Source: Streptomyces sp. NBC_01016
GTDB lineage: Bacteria; Actinomycetota; Actinomycetes; Streptomycetales; Streptomycetaceae
Assembly (NCBI RefSeq): GCF_026341035.1
Contig: NZ_JAPEOQ010000001.1
Coordinates: 4,836,001-4,900,000, forward strand
Direction of reading: 5' to 3'
DNA length: 64,000 nt
Under the pieces are notes generated by a model. It searched no databases and had not been told where the DNA came from. It saw only the letters and a list, made by a program, of their open reading frames with translations. Positions 1 to 8,395 of this stretch are shown here, one piece after another (positions within the stretch are counted from its first letter, which is position 1; the number at the start of each line of letters is the position of its first letter). The position numbers and the translations under genes were made by a program.

Positions 1-36
1 GCGGTTACGGGCCATGATGTGGCCGACCGTGTCTGA

Positions 37-72
37 GGTGCTACGTGCGTGATGGGTGCTAGGTGCGTGATG
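37..72. repeat. Two-copy 18-bp tandem duplication
   Basis: Two adjacent 18-bp units (37-54 and 55-72) differ at one base; each begins GGTGCT and ends TGCGTGATG. The second copy contains the stop codon of the adjacent minus-strand tetR gene, so the duplication sits at the gene's 3' end and affects at most its last residues. Confidence 0.8.
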
Positions 73-673
73 CGGCGGCGTCCGACGAGCCGGGCGACGC
101 CGTGAGCATCCGCCAGACCCCGCGGACGTGGTCCGCCATGTCGATGTCGGGGTCGCTCAGCCACTGGAGTTGAATGCCGTCGGTCGCGGCGACGAGGGCT
201 GAGGCGGTGAAGCGCGGGTCGAGGCCGGGGTTCGCCCGGCCGGCCCGCTGCTCGGCCGCGAGGTGCTCGGCGATCGTGGCGCGCAGTAGTGCGAAGCGTT
301 CCCTGAAGTACGTGTGGGCCGGGTGCGCCGAGTCGGTCGAGGCTGCGGCAAGGGTGACGTAGAGCCGGACGCGGGCGGCGTTCGCGGCGTTCACCGTCAG
401 GGCCTTGGCCAGGAATTCGCCCGGATCGTGCACGGCCTCCGGGTCGCGGAAACGCACCTCGGCCGCGCGGTCGTTGGCGCGCAGGACCTCGGTCAGCAGG
501 TGGTCCTTGGACTCGAAGTAGTGCATCAGCCCGGTCAGGCTGATGCGACTCTCCTTGGCGACCATCCGCAGGGTGGTGTTCCGCTCGCCCTCGCGGCCGA
601 AGATCTCAAGGGTGACCTTGAGGATCTCCTCCCGTTTGGCGACCCCCTTGGGGTAGGAATTTCTGGCTGTCAC
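59..673 (-). CDS. TetR/AcrR family transcriptional regulator
   Basis: A 204-residue one-domain regulator. Residues about 12-60 form the TetR helix-turn-helix, with RREEILKVTLEIFGREG-type helix 1 and the recognition segment SLTGLMHYFESKDHLL; the rest is a ligand-binding core with no close family I can name. The start is GTG at 671-673, preceded by AGGGTGG at good spacing. It diverges from an MFS transporter gene, with a perfect 21-bp palindrome between them, so it probably represses itself and the transporter/GH3 pair. The ligand, perhaps a glycoside or its aglycone, is inferred from context only. Confidence 0.88.
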   Translation of the reverse strand: MTARNSYPKGVAKREEILKVTLEIFGREGERNTTLRMVAKESRISLTGLMHYFESKDHLLTEVLRANDRAAEVRFRDPEAVHDPGEFLAKALTVNAANAARVRLYVTLAAASTDSAHPAHTYFRERFALLRATIAEHLAAEQRAGRANPGLDPRFTASALVAATDGIQLQWLSDPDIDMADHVRGVWRMLTASPGSSDAAASRT

Positions 674-724
674 GCGGCCACCCTATGCGGCGGTCATTTC
701 CCCTGCGCAAAGCCTTGCCCGCAA

Positions 725-745
725 AAACAGTACGCCGTACTGTTT
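725..745. promoter_or_regulatory. Perfect 21-bp palindrome, probable TetR operator
   Basis: Arms AAACAGTACG (725-734) and CGTACTGTTT (736-745) are exact reverse complements around one base. It lies between the divergent tetR gene (start 673) and MFS gene (start 796), where an operator controlling both promoters is expected. Assignment to this TetR is by position. Confidence 0.7.
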
Positions 746-795
746 CTCGTCAGTCGCAGGTGTGGCCCCGTGCGGCCCACCGAAAGAAGGTCCCG

Positions 796-2088
796 ATGGC
801 GAGACCCCCTGGCGAGCTCCGAGCTCCCTCCCCGATCCCTGCCGAGCCGGCCGGCTCGGCCACCCCGGCGCTCGACGGGCGGGCGCTGCGACGCCTGATG
901 GCATGCATCGGCCCCGCCCACCTCGGCATCGCCCTCGTGTGGGGAGCCGTCCCCGGCACCCTGCTTGCCCTCCAGGTCCAGCGCACGGTGGGCGAGGGCG
1001 CGAAGGTCGGCACGCTCGCGGTCGTCACCACGGTGGGCGCGCTCGTCGCGATGGTCGCCCAGCCCGTCGCGGGAGCCGTCTCGGACCGGACCCGCAGCCG
1101 TTTCGGGAGGCGCGGGCCCTGGGTCGTGGCGGGCGTGGCGGCCGGTGGACTGGCCCTGATCGGCATGGCGTTCACCCGCTCCGTACCCGCGATGCTGGCC
1201 CTGTGGTGCCTGGTGCAGTTCGGCTACAACTTCGGGGAGGGCCCGCTCTCGGCCGTCATGCCCGACCGGGTGCCGCCCGAGAAGCGCGGCGTGTTCTCCA
1301 CGGTCACCGGCCTCGGCTCCATGTGCGGCTCGCTCTTCGGTCAGATTTTCGCCGCCACCTTCGAGGACCGGATCACCACGGCGTACGTGGCGCTCGCCCT
1401 GCTCGCCATGGCCCTGGCGGTCGTCCTCGTGACCCTCAACCCGGAGCGCCCGAGCCGGAACGCTCCCCAAGAGCCCTTCCAGGTACGTGAGTTCCTGAGC
1501 GGCCTGTTGCCGAACCCGCGCAAGCACCCGGACTTCTTCTGGGTGTTCGTCAGCAGGCTGAGCACCAACCTGGCGTACTTCCTGGTCTTCGGCTACAAGC
1601 TCTACATCCTGCAGGACTACATCGGCCTGCACGGCGAGGCGATCGACCGCGTACCCGTCCTCGCGCTGACCGCCGTCGCGGGGCTGCTCCCGGCCGTCGT
1701 CGTCACCGGACCCCTCTCGGACCGGCTCGGCCGACGCAAGGTGTTCGTGGTGGCTTCGGCGTCCCTCATCGGCTGCGCCATGCTCATCCCGTTCGCCGTC
1801 CCCACCATGACCGGCATGACCGTGATGGCCTTCCTGGTGGGCATCGGCTTCGGCTGTTTCCAGGGCGTGGACACCGCTCTCATCTCCCAAGTACTCCCGT
1901 CCGAAAGGTCCTTCGCCCGCGACCTGGGCGTCGTGAACGTCGCGGCCACCCTGCCGCAGGTCCTCGCGCCCGCCATCGCCGGAGCCGTCGTCCTCTGGCT
2001 CGGCGGCTACCGCACGCTCTTCCCTCTCGCCCTGGCCTTCGCGCTGCTCGGTGCGGTGGCCGTCCTGCGGGTGAAGAGCGTCCGATGA
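796..2088 (+). CDS. MFS transporter, glycoside/sugar transporter-like
   Basis: A 430-residue polytopic membrane protein with about 12 hydrophobic segments. The loop after TM2 reads SDRTRSRFGRRGPW, the signature seen in GPH-like and SLC45-like sugar/cation symporters; an equivalent SDRLGRRKVF loop follows TM8. I chose ATG 796 because GAAAGAAGG lies just upstream; the frame stays open to 685 but that extension is not hydrophobic or conserved-looking. A GH3 glycosidase gene follows 64 bp downstream on the same strand, suggesting import of a glycoside that the enzyme then hydrolyses in the cytosol. Substrate is unknown. Confidence 0.85.
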   Translation: MARPPGELRAPSPIPAEPAGSATPALDGRALRRLMACIGPAHLGIALVWGAVPGTLLALQVQRTVGEGAKVGTLAVVTTVGALVAMVAQPVAGAVSDRTRSRFGRRGPWVVAGVAAGGLALIGMAFTRSVPAMLALWCLVQFGYNFGEGPLSAVMPDRVPPEKRGVFSTVTGLGSMCGSLFGQIFAATFEDRITTAYVALALLAMALAVVLVTLNPERPSRNAPQEPFQVREFLSGLLPNPRKHPDFFWVFVSRLSTNLAYFLVFGYKLYILQDYIGLHGEAIDRVPVLALTAVAGLLPAVVVTGPLSDRLGRRKVFVVASASLIGCAMLIPFAVPTMTGMTVMAFLVGIGFGCFQGVDTALISQVLPSERSFARDLGVVNVAATLPQVLAPAIAGAVVLWLGGYRTLFPLALAFALLGAVAVLRVKSVR

Positions 2089-2152
2089 CCACGGCGGACC
2101 ACCACCGCCTCCGCACCGCGCACCACCCCGCACCCCGCTCCAAGGAGAAGAC

Positions 2153-4462
2153 ATGAACACCCCGAACCAGCCGACGGAGACGCCCGGCGAGACGGTGGCC
2201 CGGCTGAGCCTCGCCGAGAAGGCCGACCTGACCACCGGCGCGGGCTGGTGGCACACCACCGCACTCCCGGACGCCGGGATCCCGGAGGTCCGTCTCTCGG
2301 ACGGCCCGCACGGGCTGCGGTTGCAGAACGACACGCACGCCGACCACTTGGGCATCAACGGCAGCGCCCCGGCCACCTGCTTCCCGCCCGCCGTCACCCT
2401 GGCCTCCACCTGGGACTCCGACCTCGCGGGGCGGGTCGGCGGCGCGCTGGCCCGCGAGTGCCTGGCACACGGCGTGCACGTGCTGCTCGGCCCCGGCGTC
2501 AACATCAAGCGCAGCCCGCTGTGCGGACGCAACTTCGAGTACCTCTCCGAAGACCCTTTGCTCAGTGGGGTGTTGGGAACGGCCTGGGTCAAGGGGCTGC
2601 AGGCGCGGGGCGTCGGTGCCTCGGTCAAGCACTTCGCCGCGAACAACCAGGAGACCGGCCGCATGTCGGTCAGCGCGGACATCGACGTACGCACACTGCG
2701 CGAGATCTACCTCCCGGCCTTCCACCGCGTCGTGACCGAGGCCGAGCCCTGGACCGTCATGTGCGCCTACAACCGGGTCAACGGCGTGTACGCGTCGCAG
2801 AATCCGTGGCTTCTGACCGACGTCCTGCGCGGCGAATGGGGCTACGACGGCGTGGTCGTCTCCGACTGGGGTGCCGTCGTCGACCGGGCGCCGGCGCTTG
2901 CCGCCGGGCTCGACCTGGAGATGCCGTCCTCGTCCGGTGTCGGCCCCGCGCGGGCCGTCGCGGCCGTGGAATCAGGTGAACTCGCCGGGGAAGCGCTGGA
3001 CCGCAGCGCCGCGCGGGTCGTGGCACTCGCCCGCAAGGCAGCCGTGCACGCGCGCCCCGACGCCTCCTACGACCCGGCTGCCCACCACGACCTGGCCCGC
3101 GAGGTCGCCACCCGCGGGGCGGTGCTGCTCAAGAACGACGGCGCACTCCTCCCGCTGGACCCCGCCGCGCCCCAACACGTCGCGGTCATCGGCGAGTTCG
3201 CGCGTACGCCCCGCTATCAGGGCGAGGGCAGCTCGCGCGTGACCCCGACCCGGCTCGACGACGCCCTCACCTCGGTCGTCGAGGCCGCGCCCGCGGCGCA
3301 CATCACCTTCGCTCCCGGCTTCCCCGTCGACGCCCCGGACGCCGACGCGGCCGCGCTGCGTGAAGATGCCGTCCGCGCGGCCGAGTCGGCGGACGTGGCC
3401 GTCCTCTTCCTCGGCCTCCCGCCGAGCTATGAGTCGGAGGGCTACGACCGTGAGCACATCGAACTCCCTGTGGAACAGACCCAGTTGCTAGCCGCCGTGC
3501 GGGCGGTGAACCCGAACACCGTCGTGGTCCTCGCCAACGGCGGCGTCGTGCGCCTGGCCGGGTGGATCGACGACGTACCGGCCGTCCTGGAGGGTTGGCT
3601 GCTCGGACAGGCGGGCGGATCGGCCACCGCGGACCTCCTGTTCGGCCGGGCGAACCCGTCGGGGCGCCTCGCGGAGACCATCCCGCTGCGGCTCGCCGAC
3701 ACCCCGGCGTACCTGGCCTGGCCCGGCGAGAACGACCATGTCGCTTACAGCGAGGGGCAGTTCGTCGGCTACCGCCACTACGACGCCCGCGACATGGCGG
3801 TCTCCTTCCCCTTCGGACACGGCCTCTCCTACACGACCTTCGGCTACGCGGATCTGCGGGTGGTCCCGGACGCGGGCGGGCTCGACGTCACCGTGTCGGC
3901 CACCAACACGGGGGAGCGGGCCGGACACGAGGTCGTCCAGGTGTACGTGGCCGCGCCGGGGGAGCGGGCCCGGCGCCCCGTACGGGAGTTGAAGGGTTTC
4001 GCCACGGTGTGGCTCACGCCCGGCGAGACCCGGGACGTCACCGTCCGGATCGCCCGCGCCGACCTCGCCTACTTCGACACCGCGGCCGGCACCTGGCTCG
4101 TCGAGGGCGCCGACCACCGTATCGACGTCGGGGCCTCCAGCCGCGACATCCGGCTGACCACGACGGTCCCGGTCGACGGCGACGCCTACGCCGACCGGCC
4201 CGACGCCGACTCGACCGTCGCGGTATGGCTCGCCCACCCCGTGGGCGGCCCGGCCATCGAGGCACTGCTGAACCGCGTCCAGAAGTCCATGGGCGACGCC
4301 TACCCCAAGGAGGGGAGCCCCCGCCACCGCATGGTCGCCAACATGCGCCTCAGCCAGCTCGCCGGGCTCCCGATCGTCCCCCTCGGCTTCGACGACGTAC
4401 ACGAACTGGTCGAGACGGTGCGGTCGGCCGTCGGCCCGCACAACCCATTGACGTCCCCGTGA
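2153..4462 (+). CDS. Glycoside hydrolase family 3 beta-glucosidase-like enzyme
   Basis: A 769-residue GH3 enzyme with no signal peptide, so probably cytosolic. It has the N-terminal TIM-barrel domain (about 10-320), with KHFAANNQE and the nucleophile motif VVSDWG (Asp238), then the alpha/beta sandwich domain (about 340-590) containing GEGSSR and YDREHIELP, and a fibronectin-III-like domain (about 640-710; VVQVYV and RPVRELKGF). This three-domain order is typical of GH3 beta-glucosidases and xylosidases. AAGGAGAAG precedes ATG 2153. It is probably co-transcribed with the upstream MFS gene. Exact sugar specificity cannot be read from sequence. Confidence 0.93.
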   Translation: MNTPNQPTETPGETVARLSLAEKADLTTGAGWWHTTALPDAGIPEVRLSDGPHGLRLQNDTHADHLGINGSAPATCFPPAVTLASTWDSDLAGRVGGALARECLAHGVHVLLGPGVNIKRSPLCGRNFEYLSEDPLLSGVLGTAWVKGLQARGVGASVKHFAANNQETGRMSVSADIDVRTLREIYLPAFHRVVTEAEPWTVMCAYNRVNGVYASQNPWLLTDVLRGEWGYDGVVVSDWGAVVDRAPALAAGLDLEMPSSSGVGPARAVAAVESGELAGEALDRSAARVVALARKAAVHARPDASYDPAAHHDLAREVATRGAVLLKNDGALLPLDPAAPQHVAVIGEFARTPRYQGEGSSRVTPTRLDDALTSVVEAAPAAHITFAPGFPVDAPDADAAALREDAVRAAESADVAVLFLGLPPSYESEGYDREHIELPVEQTQLLAAVRAVNPNTVVVLANGGVVRLAGWIDDVPAVLEGWLLGQAGGSATADLLFGRANPSGRLAETIPLRLADTPAYLAWPGENDHVAYSEGQFVGYRHYDARDMAVSFPFGHGLSYTTFGYADLRVVPDAGGLDVTVSATNTGERAGHEVVQVYVAAPGERARRPVRELKGFATVWLTPGETRDVTVRIARADLAYFDTAAGTWLVEGADHRIDVGASSRDIRLTTTVPVDGDAYADRPDADSTVAVWLAHPVGGPAIEALLNRVQKSMGDAYPKEGSPRHRMVANMRLSQLAGLPIVPLGFDDVHELVETVRSAVGPHNPLTSP

Positions 4463-4479
4463 CGCGGATATATGAATTC

Positions 4480-4491
4480 TCACCTAGGTGA
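4480..4491. promoter_or_regulatory. Palindromic operator candidate upstream of padR
   Basis: TCACCTAGGTGA is a perfect 12-bp palindrome, flanked by TATATGAATTC on the left and AAACTGCACATA on the right, giving a longer AT-rich pseudo-dyad in otherwise very GC-rich DNA. It lies 63 bp before the padR start, where PadR regulators commonly repress their own operon. Confidence 0.55.
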
Positions 4492-4554
4492 AACTGCACA
4501 TAGCAACACAGCGAACGCAGCGAACGCGGCGTCCGTACAAGGGAGTCCACCCCC

Positions 4555-5124
4555 GTGAAGTTCGAGTACGTCCTGCTCGGCCTGCTGGCCCGGCGCCCCT
4601 ACAGCGGGTACGACCTGCGCAAGTGGCTTGAGGTCGAAGGGCAGTTCCTGTGGGCGCGGGCCCATCACAGCCAGATCTACCGCAAGCTCGGGCAGATGGA
4701 GGCCGACGGCTGGGTGCGGCACGAGGTCGACGCGCGCGAGGGCCGCCCGGACGCCAAGGTGTACCGGCTCACGGCGCGCGGGCGCGAGGTCCTCATGGAA
4801 TGGGTGCGCTCGCCCTACGAGCCGCCCAGCCGTTTCCAGGAGATCGACTTCCTCGCGCGGTTCAGCGTCTCGGCGCCGCTCGACAAGGACGCCGCGATCC
4901 GGATCGTCGGGACCGAACTCGACTACCGCCGCGCGCAGATCGCCAAGAACCGCGACCGCGACCGCACCCTGCACTACGAGGACCCGGCACCCGGCCTCGA
5001 CCAGGACCTCGACCGGCAGGTCCACGACGCGCTCCACACGCTCGGCGCGTCCGCCATGGACCGCTGGGTCGACTGGCTGGAGCGGACCCTGCGCAGCCTG
5101 ACAGAAGGGAAGCCCGTCCGATGA
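4555..5124 (+). CDS. PadR family transcriptional regulator
   Basis: A 189-residue PadR-type protein. The N-terminal winged helix (about 1-80) has the family pattern LLGLLARRPYSGYDL, then HSQIYRKLGQMEADGWV and VYRLTARGREVL; the C-terminal half (about 95-185) is the helical Vir-type dimerisation/effector region. The start is GTG 4555 after GGGAG. Its stop overlaps the sulfatase start (ATGA at 5121-5124), so the two are translationally coupled. It probably autoregulates the padR-sulfatase-MFS-GH1 operon through the palindrome at 4480-4491. Confidence 0.9.
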   Translation: MKFEYVLLGLLARRPYSGYDLRKWLEVEGQFLWARAHHSQIYRKLGQMEADGWVRHEVDAREGRPDAKVYRLTARGREVLMEWVRSPYEPPSRFQEIDFLARFSVSAPLDKDAAIRIVGTELDYRRAQIAKNRDRDRTLHYEDPAPGLDQDLDRQVHDALHTLGASAMDRWVDWLERTLRSLTEGKPVR

Positions 5125-6884
5125 GGGCCATCATGGTGATGTTCGACAGCCTCAACCGGCACATGCTGCCGCCGTACGGAGGCGACTGGACCCACGCTCC
5201 GAACTTCGCGCGGCTCGCCGAGAAGGCCGTCACCTTCGACAACGCCTACGCCGGCTCGATGCCCTGCATGCCGGCCCGCCGCGAACTCCACACCGGGCGG
5301 CACAACTTCCTGCACCGCAGCTGGGGCCCGCTGGAGCCCTTCGACGACTCGATGCCCGAACTCCTCAAGCAGAACGGCGTCCACACCCACCTCGTCAGCG
5401 ACCATCCGCACTACTGGGAGGACGGCGGCGCCACCTACCACGGCCGCTACAACACCTGGGAGTTCTTCCGCGGCCAGGAGGGCGACCCGTGGAAGGGGCA
5501 GGTCGCCGACCCCGAGATACCCGAGGACCTGAAGCGGATGCGCTTCGGCGCCTACCGCCAGGACTGGGTCAACCGCCCCCACATGGCGACCGAGGACCGG
5601 CACCCCCAGACCCTCACCTTCGACGCGGGCCTCGACTTCGTCCGCACGAACAAGGACGCCGACCGGTGGTTCGTGCAGATCGAGACCTTCGACCCGCACG
5701 AGCCGTTCTTCAGCCACCAGCAGTACAAGGACCTCTACCCGCACGACTACGAAGGACCGCACTTCGACTGGCCCGACTACAAGCGCGTCGTCGAGACCGA
5801 CGGCCAGGTGGAGCACGCCCGCTTCGAGTACGGGGCGCTCCTGTCGATGTGCGACCACTCGCTCGGCAGGGTCCTGGACGCCATGGACGAGCTGGAGTTG
5901 TGGGACGACACCCTGCTCATCGTCAACACCGACCACGGGCTGCTGCTCGGCGAGAAGGGCTGGTGGGGCAAGAGCGTCCAGCCCTGGTTCAACGAGCTGG
6001 TGCATCTGCCGCTGTTCGCCTGGGATCCGCGCAACCGCGTTGCGGGCGAACGGCGTTCGGCGCTCGTGCAGACCGTGGACGTGGCGCCGACCCTTCTTGA
6101 GTTCTTCGGCGTCGACCGCCCCGGCGACATGCAGGGCGCGCCGCTCCCGGTCGCCGAGGACATCCCGGTGCGGGAAGCGGGCCTGTTCGGCATCCATGGC
6201 GGACACGTCAACGTCACCGACGGTCGCTACGTCTACATGCGGGCGCCCGCCTCACCCGACAACGCGCCCCTGTACGAACACACCCTGATGCCGACCCATA
6301 TGCGGGGCCGCTTCTCGCCCGCCGAGCTCGTAGACCTGGAACTGGCCGAGCCGTTCGACTTCACCAAGAACGTCCGCACCCTGCGCGTCCCGGGCCGCAC
6401 CCTCGTCAACCCGTACCACCACGGCACGCTCCTCTTCGACCTGGAGACCGACCCCGAGCAGCACACCCCGCTGGTCGACGACGACGTCGAACTCCGCATG
6501 GCCACCCACCTGGTGGAGCTGATGCGCGCGGGCGACGCCCCGCCCAGCCAGTACGAACGCCTCGGTCTGCCGGCCCACGGCCCGGTCACGGAGAAGCACC
6601 TCCTGGTACGGGCCCAGCGCGAGCAGGCCGAGAGGGCCGCCCAACCGCTGCCCCGCGCCGAGGACTTCCCCGAGGGCCGCCTGTCGCTGCGTACGCCCCT
6701 CGCGGCGCTGATCTCCGACCCGGTCGCCATCGAAGTGCTGCGCAGGCACCTGCCCGGCGTCGCCGACTCGGAGCTCCTTCAGATGATCGGGGCGACCCCG
6801 CTCATCGACGTCGCCGCGATGGCGGGCGCGCTGTTCCCGCCGTCGAACCTCCGCCTGGTGGCCGAGGAACTCGCTCAACTCTGA
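5121..6884 (+). CDS. Type I sulfatase (formylglycine-dependent)
   Basis: A 587-residue alkaline-phosphatase-superfamily sulfatase. Metal-binding residues begin at MVMFDSLNRH (Asp9). Cys49 lies in CMPARRELHTGR, matching the C-x-P-x-R sulfatase signature whose cysteine is oxidised to formylglycine. NTDHGLLLGEKG near residue 275 is the second metal/sulfate-binding segment. No signal peptide is seen, so it should act in the cytosol after uptake of a sulfated substrate. It overlaps padR by 4 bp and is followed by an MFS transporter and a GH1 glycosidase, suggesting desulfation of a sulfated glycoside. A maturation enzyme would have to be encoded elsewhere. Confidence 0.92.
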   Translation: MRAIMVMFDSLNRHMLPPYGGDWTHAPNFARLAEKAVTFDNAYAGSMPCMPARRELHTGRHNFLHRSWGPLEPFDDSMPELLKQNGVHTHLVSDHPHYWEDGGATYHGRYNTWEFFRGQEGDPWKGQVADPEIPEDLKRMRFGAYRQDWVNRPHMATEDRHPQTLTFDAGLDFVRTNKDADRWFVQIETFDPHEPFFSHQQYKDLYPHDYEGPHFDWPDYKRVVETDGQVEHARFEYGALLSMCDHSLGRVLDAMDELELWDDTLLIVNTDHGLLLGEKGWWGKSVQPWFNELVHLPLFAWDPRNRVAGERRSALVQTVDVAPTLLEFFGVDRPGDMQGAPLPVAEDIPVREAGLFGIHGGHVNVTDGRYVYMRAPASPDNAPLYEHTLMPTHMRGRFSPAELVDLELAEPFDFTKNVRTLRVPGRTLVNPYHHGTLLFDLETDPEQHTPLVDDDVELRMATHLVELMRAGDAPPSQYERLGLPAHGPVTEKHLLVRAQREQAERAAQPLPRAEDFPEGRLSLRTPLAALISDPVAIEVLRRHLPGVADSELLQMIGATPLIDVAAMAGALFPPSNLRLVAEELAQL

Positions 6885-6997
6885 GCACCTTGCGGCTATT
6901 TGAGCCGGTGACGGGGTTGCCGCCCCGTCACCGGCGATTGCCCTCTCCCTCCCGCAGATCTCCCGCCAAGAAGAACGCAGAGAAAAGAGATGGCGCG

Positions 6998-8341
6998 ATG
7001 CCTGAGCTTAGCCAGAGCCCCGTCACGCCCAAAGCCGAGGTCCGGGTCGAGGGGCGCTGGCGGCAGCTGTCCCTGCTCGGCGGCACGATGCTGGTCGACA
7101 GTACCGAGGCGAGCCTGGTCAGCAGCCTCTTCCCGCTGATTCGGCAGTCCCTCGGGGTCTCGCTTGGCGCCCTCGGGATACTGACCGCCTCGGCCAAGGT
7201 CGTGGGCGCCTTCACCGGACCCTTCTGGGTGTGGGCGGCGCAGCGCTGGTCGCGCAAGAGCGTCCTCGTGATGGCCACCGGACTCTGGGGTGTCTGGGGC
7301 GTGGCCGCGGGATTCTCGCAGAACTTCACCCAACTCCTCGTCCTCTACACCGTGTTGGCGGCGGGATATGCGGCCGCCAACCCCATCATCACCGAGCTGA
7401 TCGGTGACCTCTTCGGCGGATCGTCCAGGGGCCGCGCGGTCGGCGTGGTCTACGGCGCGGTCTCCTTGGTCACCGCCGTGATCGGCCCGCTCAAGGGCCA
7501 GCTGGCCGGTGTCGACGACGGCTGGCGCTGGGGCCTGTGGGGCATCGGCGTCTTCAACATCCTGCTGGGGCTTGCCCTTTGGGCGGGGTTCCGCGATCCG
7601 GGGCGCGGCGCGGCGGAGGAGCAGCTCGCCGACCTCGACCGCGCCACCCGCGACGCCCAGGCGAAACTCACCTGGACCAAGGCGCTCTCGCTCCTCAGGA
7701 TCCGCAGCCTGGTGGTCCTGCTCGTCTCGCGCCTGCTGTCCGGACACCTCCTGGTGGGCACCTTCGGCGTGGTCTTCCTCGTGGACGTCTACGGTTTCAG
7801 CACCCAGAAGGCGTCGATCGTGCTGCTGCCCTTCGGTGTCGGCTACTTCCTCGGCACGCTGCTGGGCGGCTTCGCGGCAGACCGGGCCACCCGGCGCAGC
7901 CCGCGCCACGGCCTGGTCGCGGTCCTCCAGGCGGCCCAGTTCGCCTTCGCGCTCTTCGCCTACTTCGGCACCCAGTTCGGCTACGACAGCATCGCCGTGT
8001 TCTGCGTCTTCTTCGCCCTGATGGGCGCGACCCAGGGCATCAACCCGAGCGTCAACCGCCCCATGGTCATGGCCATCACCCCACCGGAACTGCGCGGCGC
8101 CGCGTTCGCCCTCTACGTATCCATCGTCGAGGCGATCGCCTGGGCCGCGTACAGCCTGGGTGCCGGCTTCCTCGGCGACGCCGTCGGGCTGCGCGCGGTC
8201 TTCCTGTGGGCCCTTGTCGTCCTGATGCTGATCAACGGCGTCTTCCTGACGCTCCTTCACCGCTCGTACGCCGACGACGTGGCCCGCGTTCAGAAGGAAC
8301 TGCACGCGCGCCGCGAACGGGCCCTCGACCCCACCGCCTGA
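6998..8341 (+). CDS. MFS transporter
   Basis: A 447-residue transporter with about 12 hydrophobic helices in two halves separated by a charged loop (about residues 205-235). The segment MLVDSTEASLVSSLFPLIRQSLG and the helix TGPFWVWAAQRWSRKSVLV are MFS-like. ATG 6998 is chosen because it follows an AGAAAAGAGA stretch and begins the conserved part. It lies 113 bp after the sulfatase and 54 bp before the GH1 gene on the same strand. By context it imports the sulfated glycoside, or its desulfated product. Confidence 0.85.
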   Translation: MPELSQSPVTPKAEVRVEGRWRQLSLLGGTMLVDSTEASLVSSLFPLIRQSLGVSLGALGILTASAKVVGAFTGPFWVWAAQRWSRKSVLVMATGLWGVWGVAAGFSQNFTQLLVLYTVLAAGYAAANPIITELIGDLFGGSSRGRAVGVVYGAVSLVTAVIGPLKGQLAGVDDGWRWGLWGIGVFNILLGLALWAGFRDPGRGAAEEQLADLDRATRDAQAKLTWTKALSLLRIRSLVVLLVSRLLSGHLLVGTFGVVFLVDVYGFSTQKASIVLLPFGVGYFLGTLLGGFAADRATRRSPRHGLVAVLQAAQFAFALFAYFGTQFGYDSIAVFCVFFALMGATQGINPSVNRPMVMAITPPELRGAAFALYVSIVEAIAWAAYSLGAGFLGDAVGLRAVFLWALVVLMLINGVFLTLLHRSYADDVARVQKELHARRERALDPTA

Positions 8342-8395
8342 CGCTTTCACACCCAAATGCACACCCGATTCACACCCGAAAGAGAGAAGCAGCTC

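Noticed and set aside
694..2694. Very long open frames antisense to the MFS and GH3 genes, and similar long antisense frames throughout
   Set aside because: They mirror the third-position GC bias of the real genes, are Arg/Gly/Pro/His-rich without conserved motifs, and lack ribosome-binding sites.
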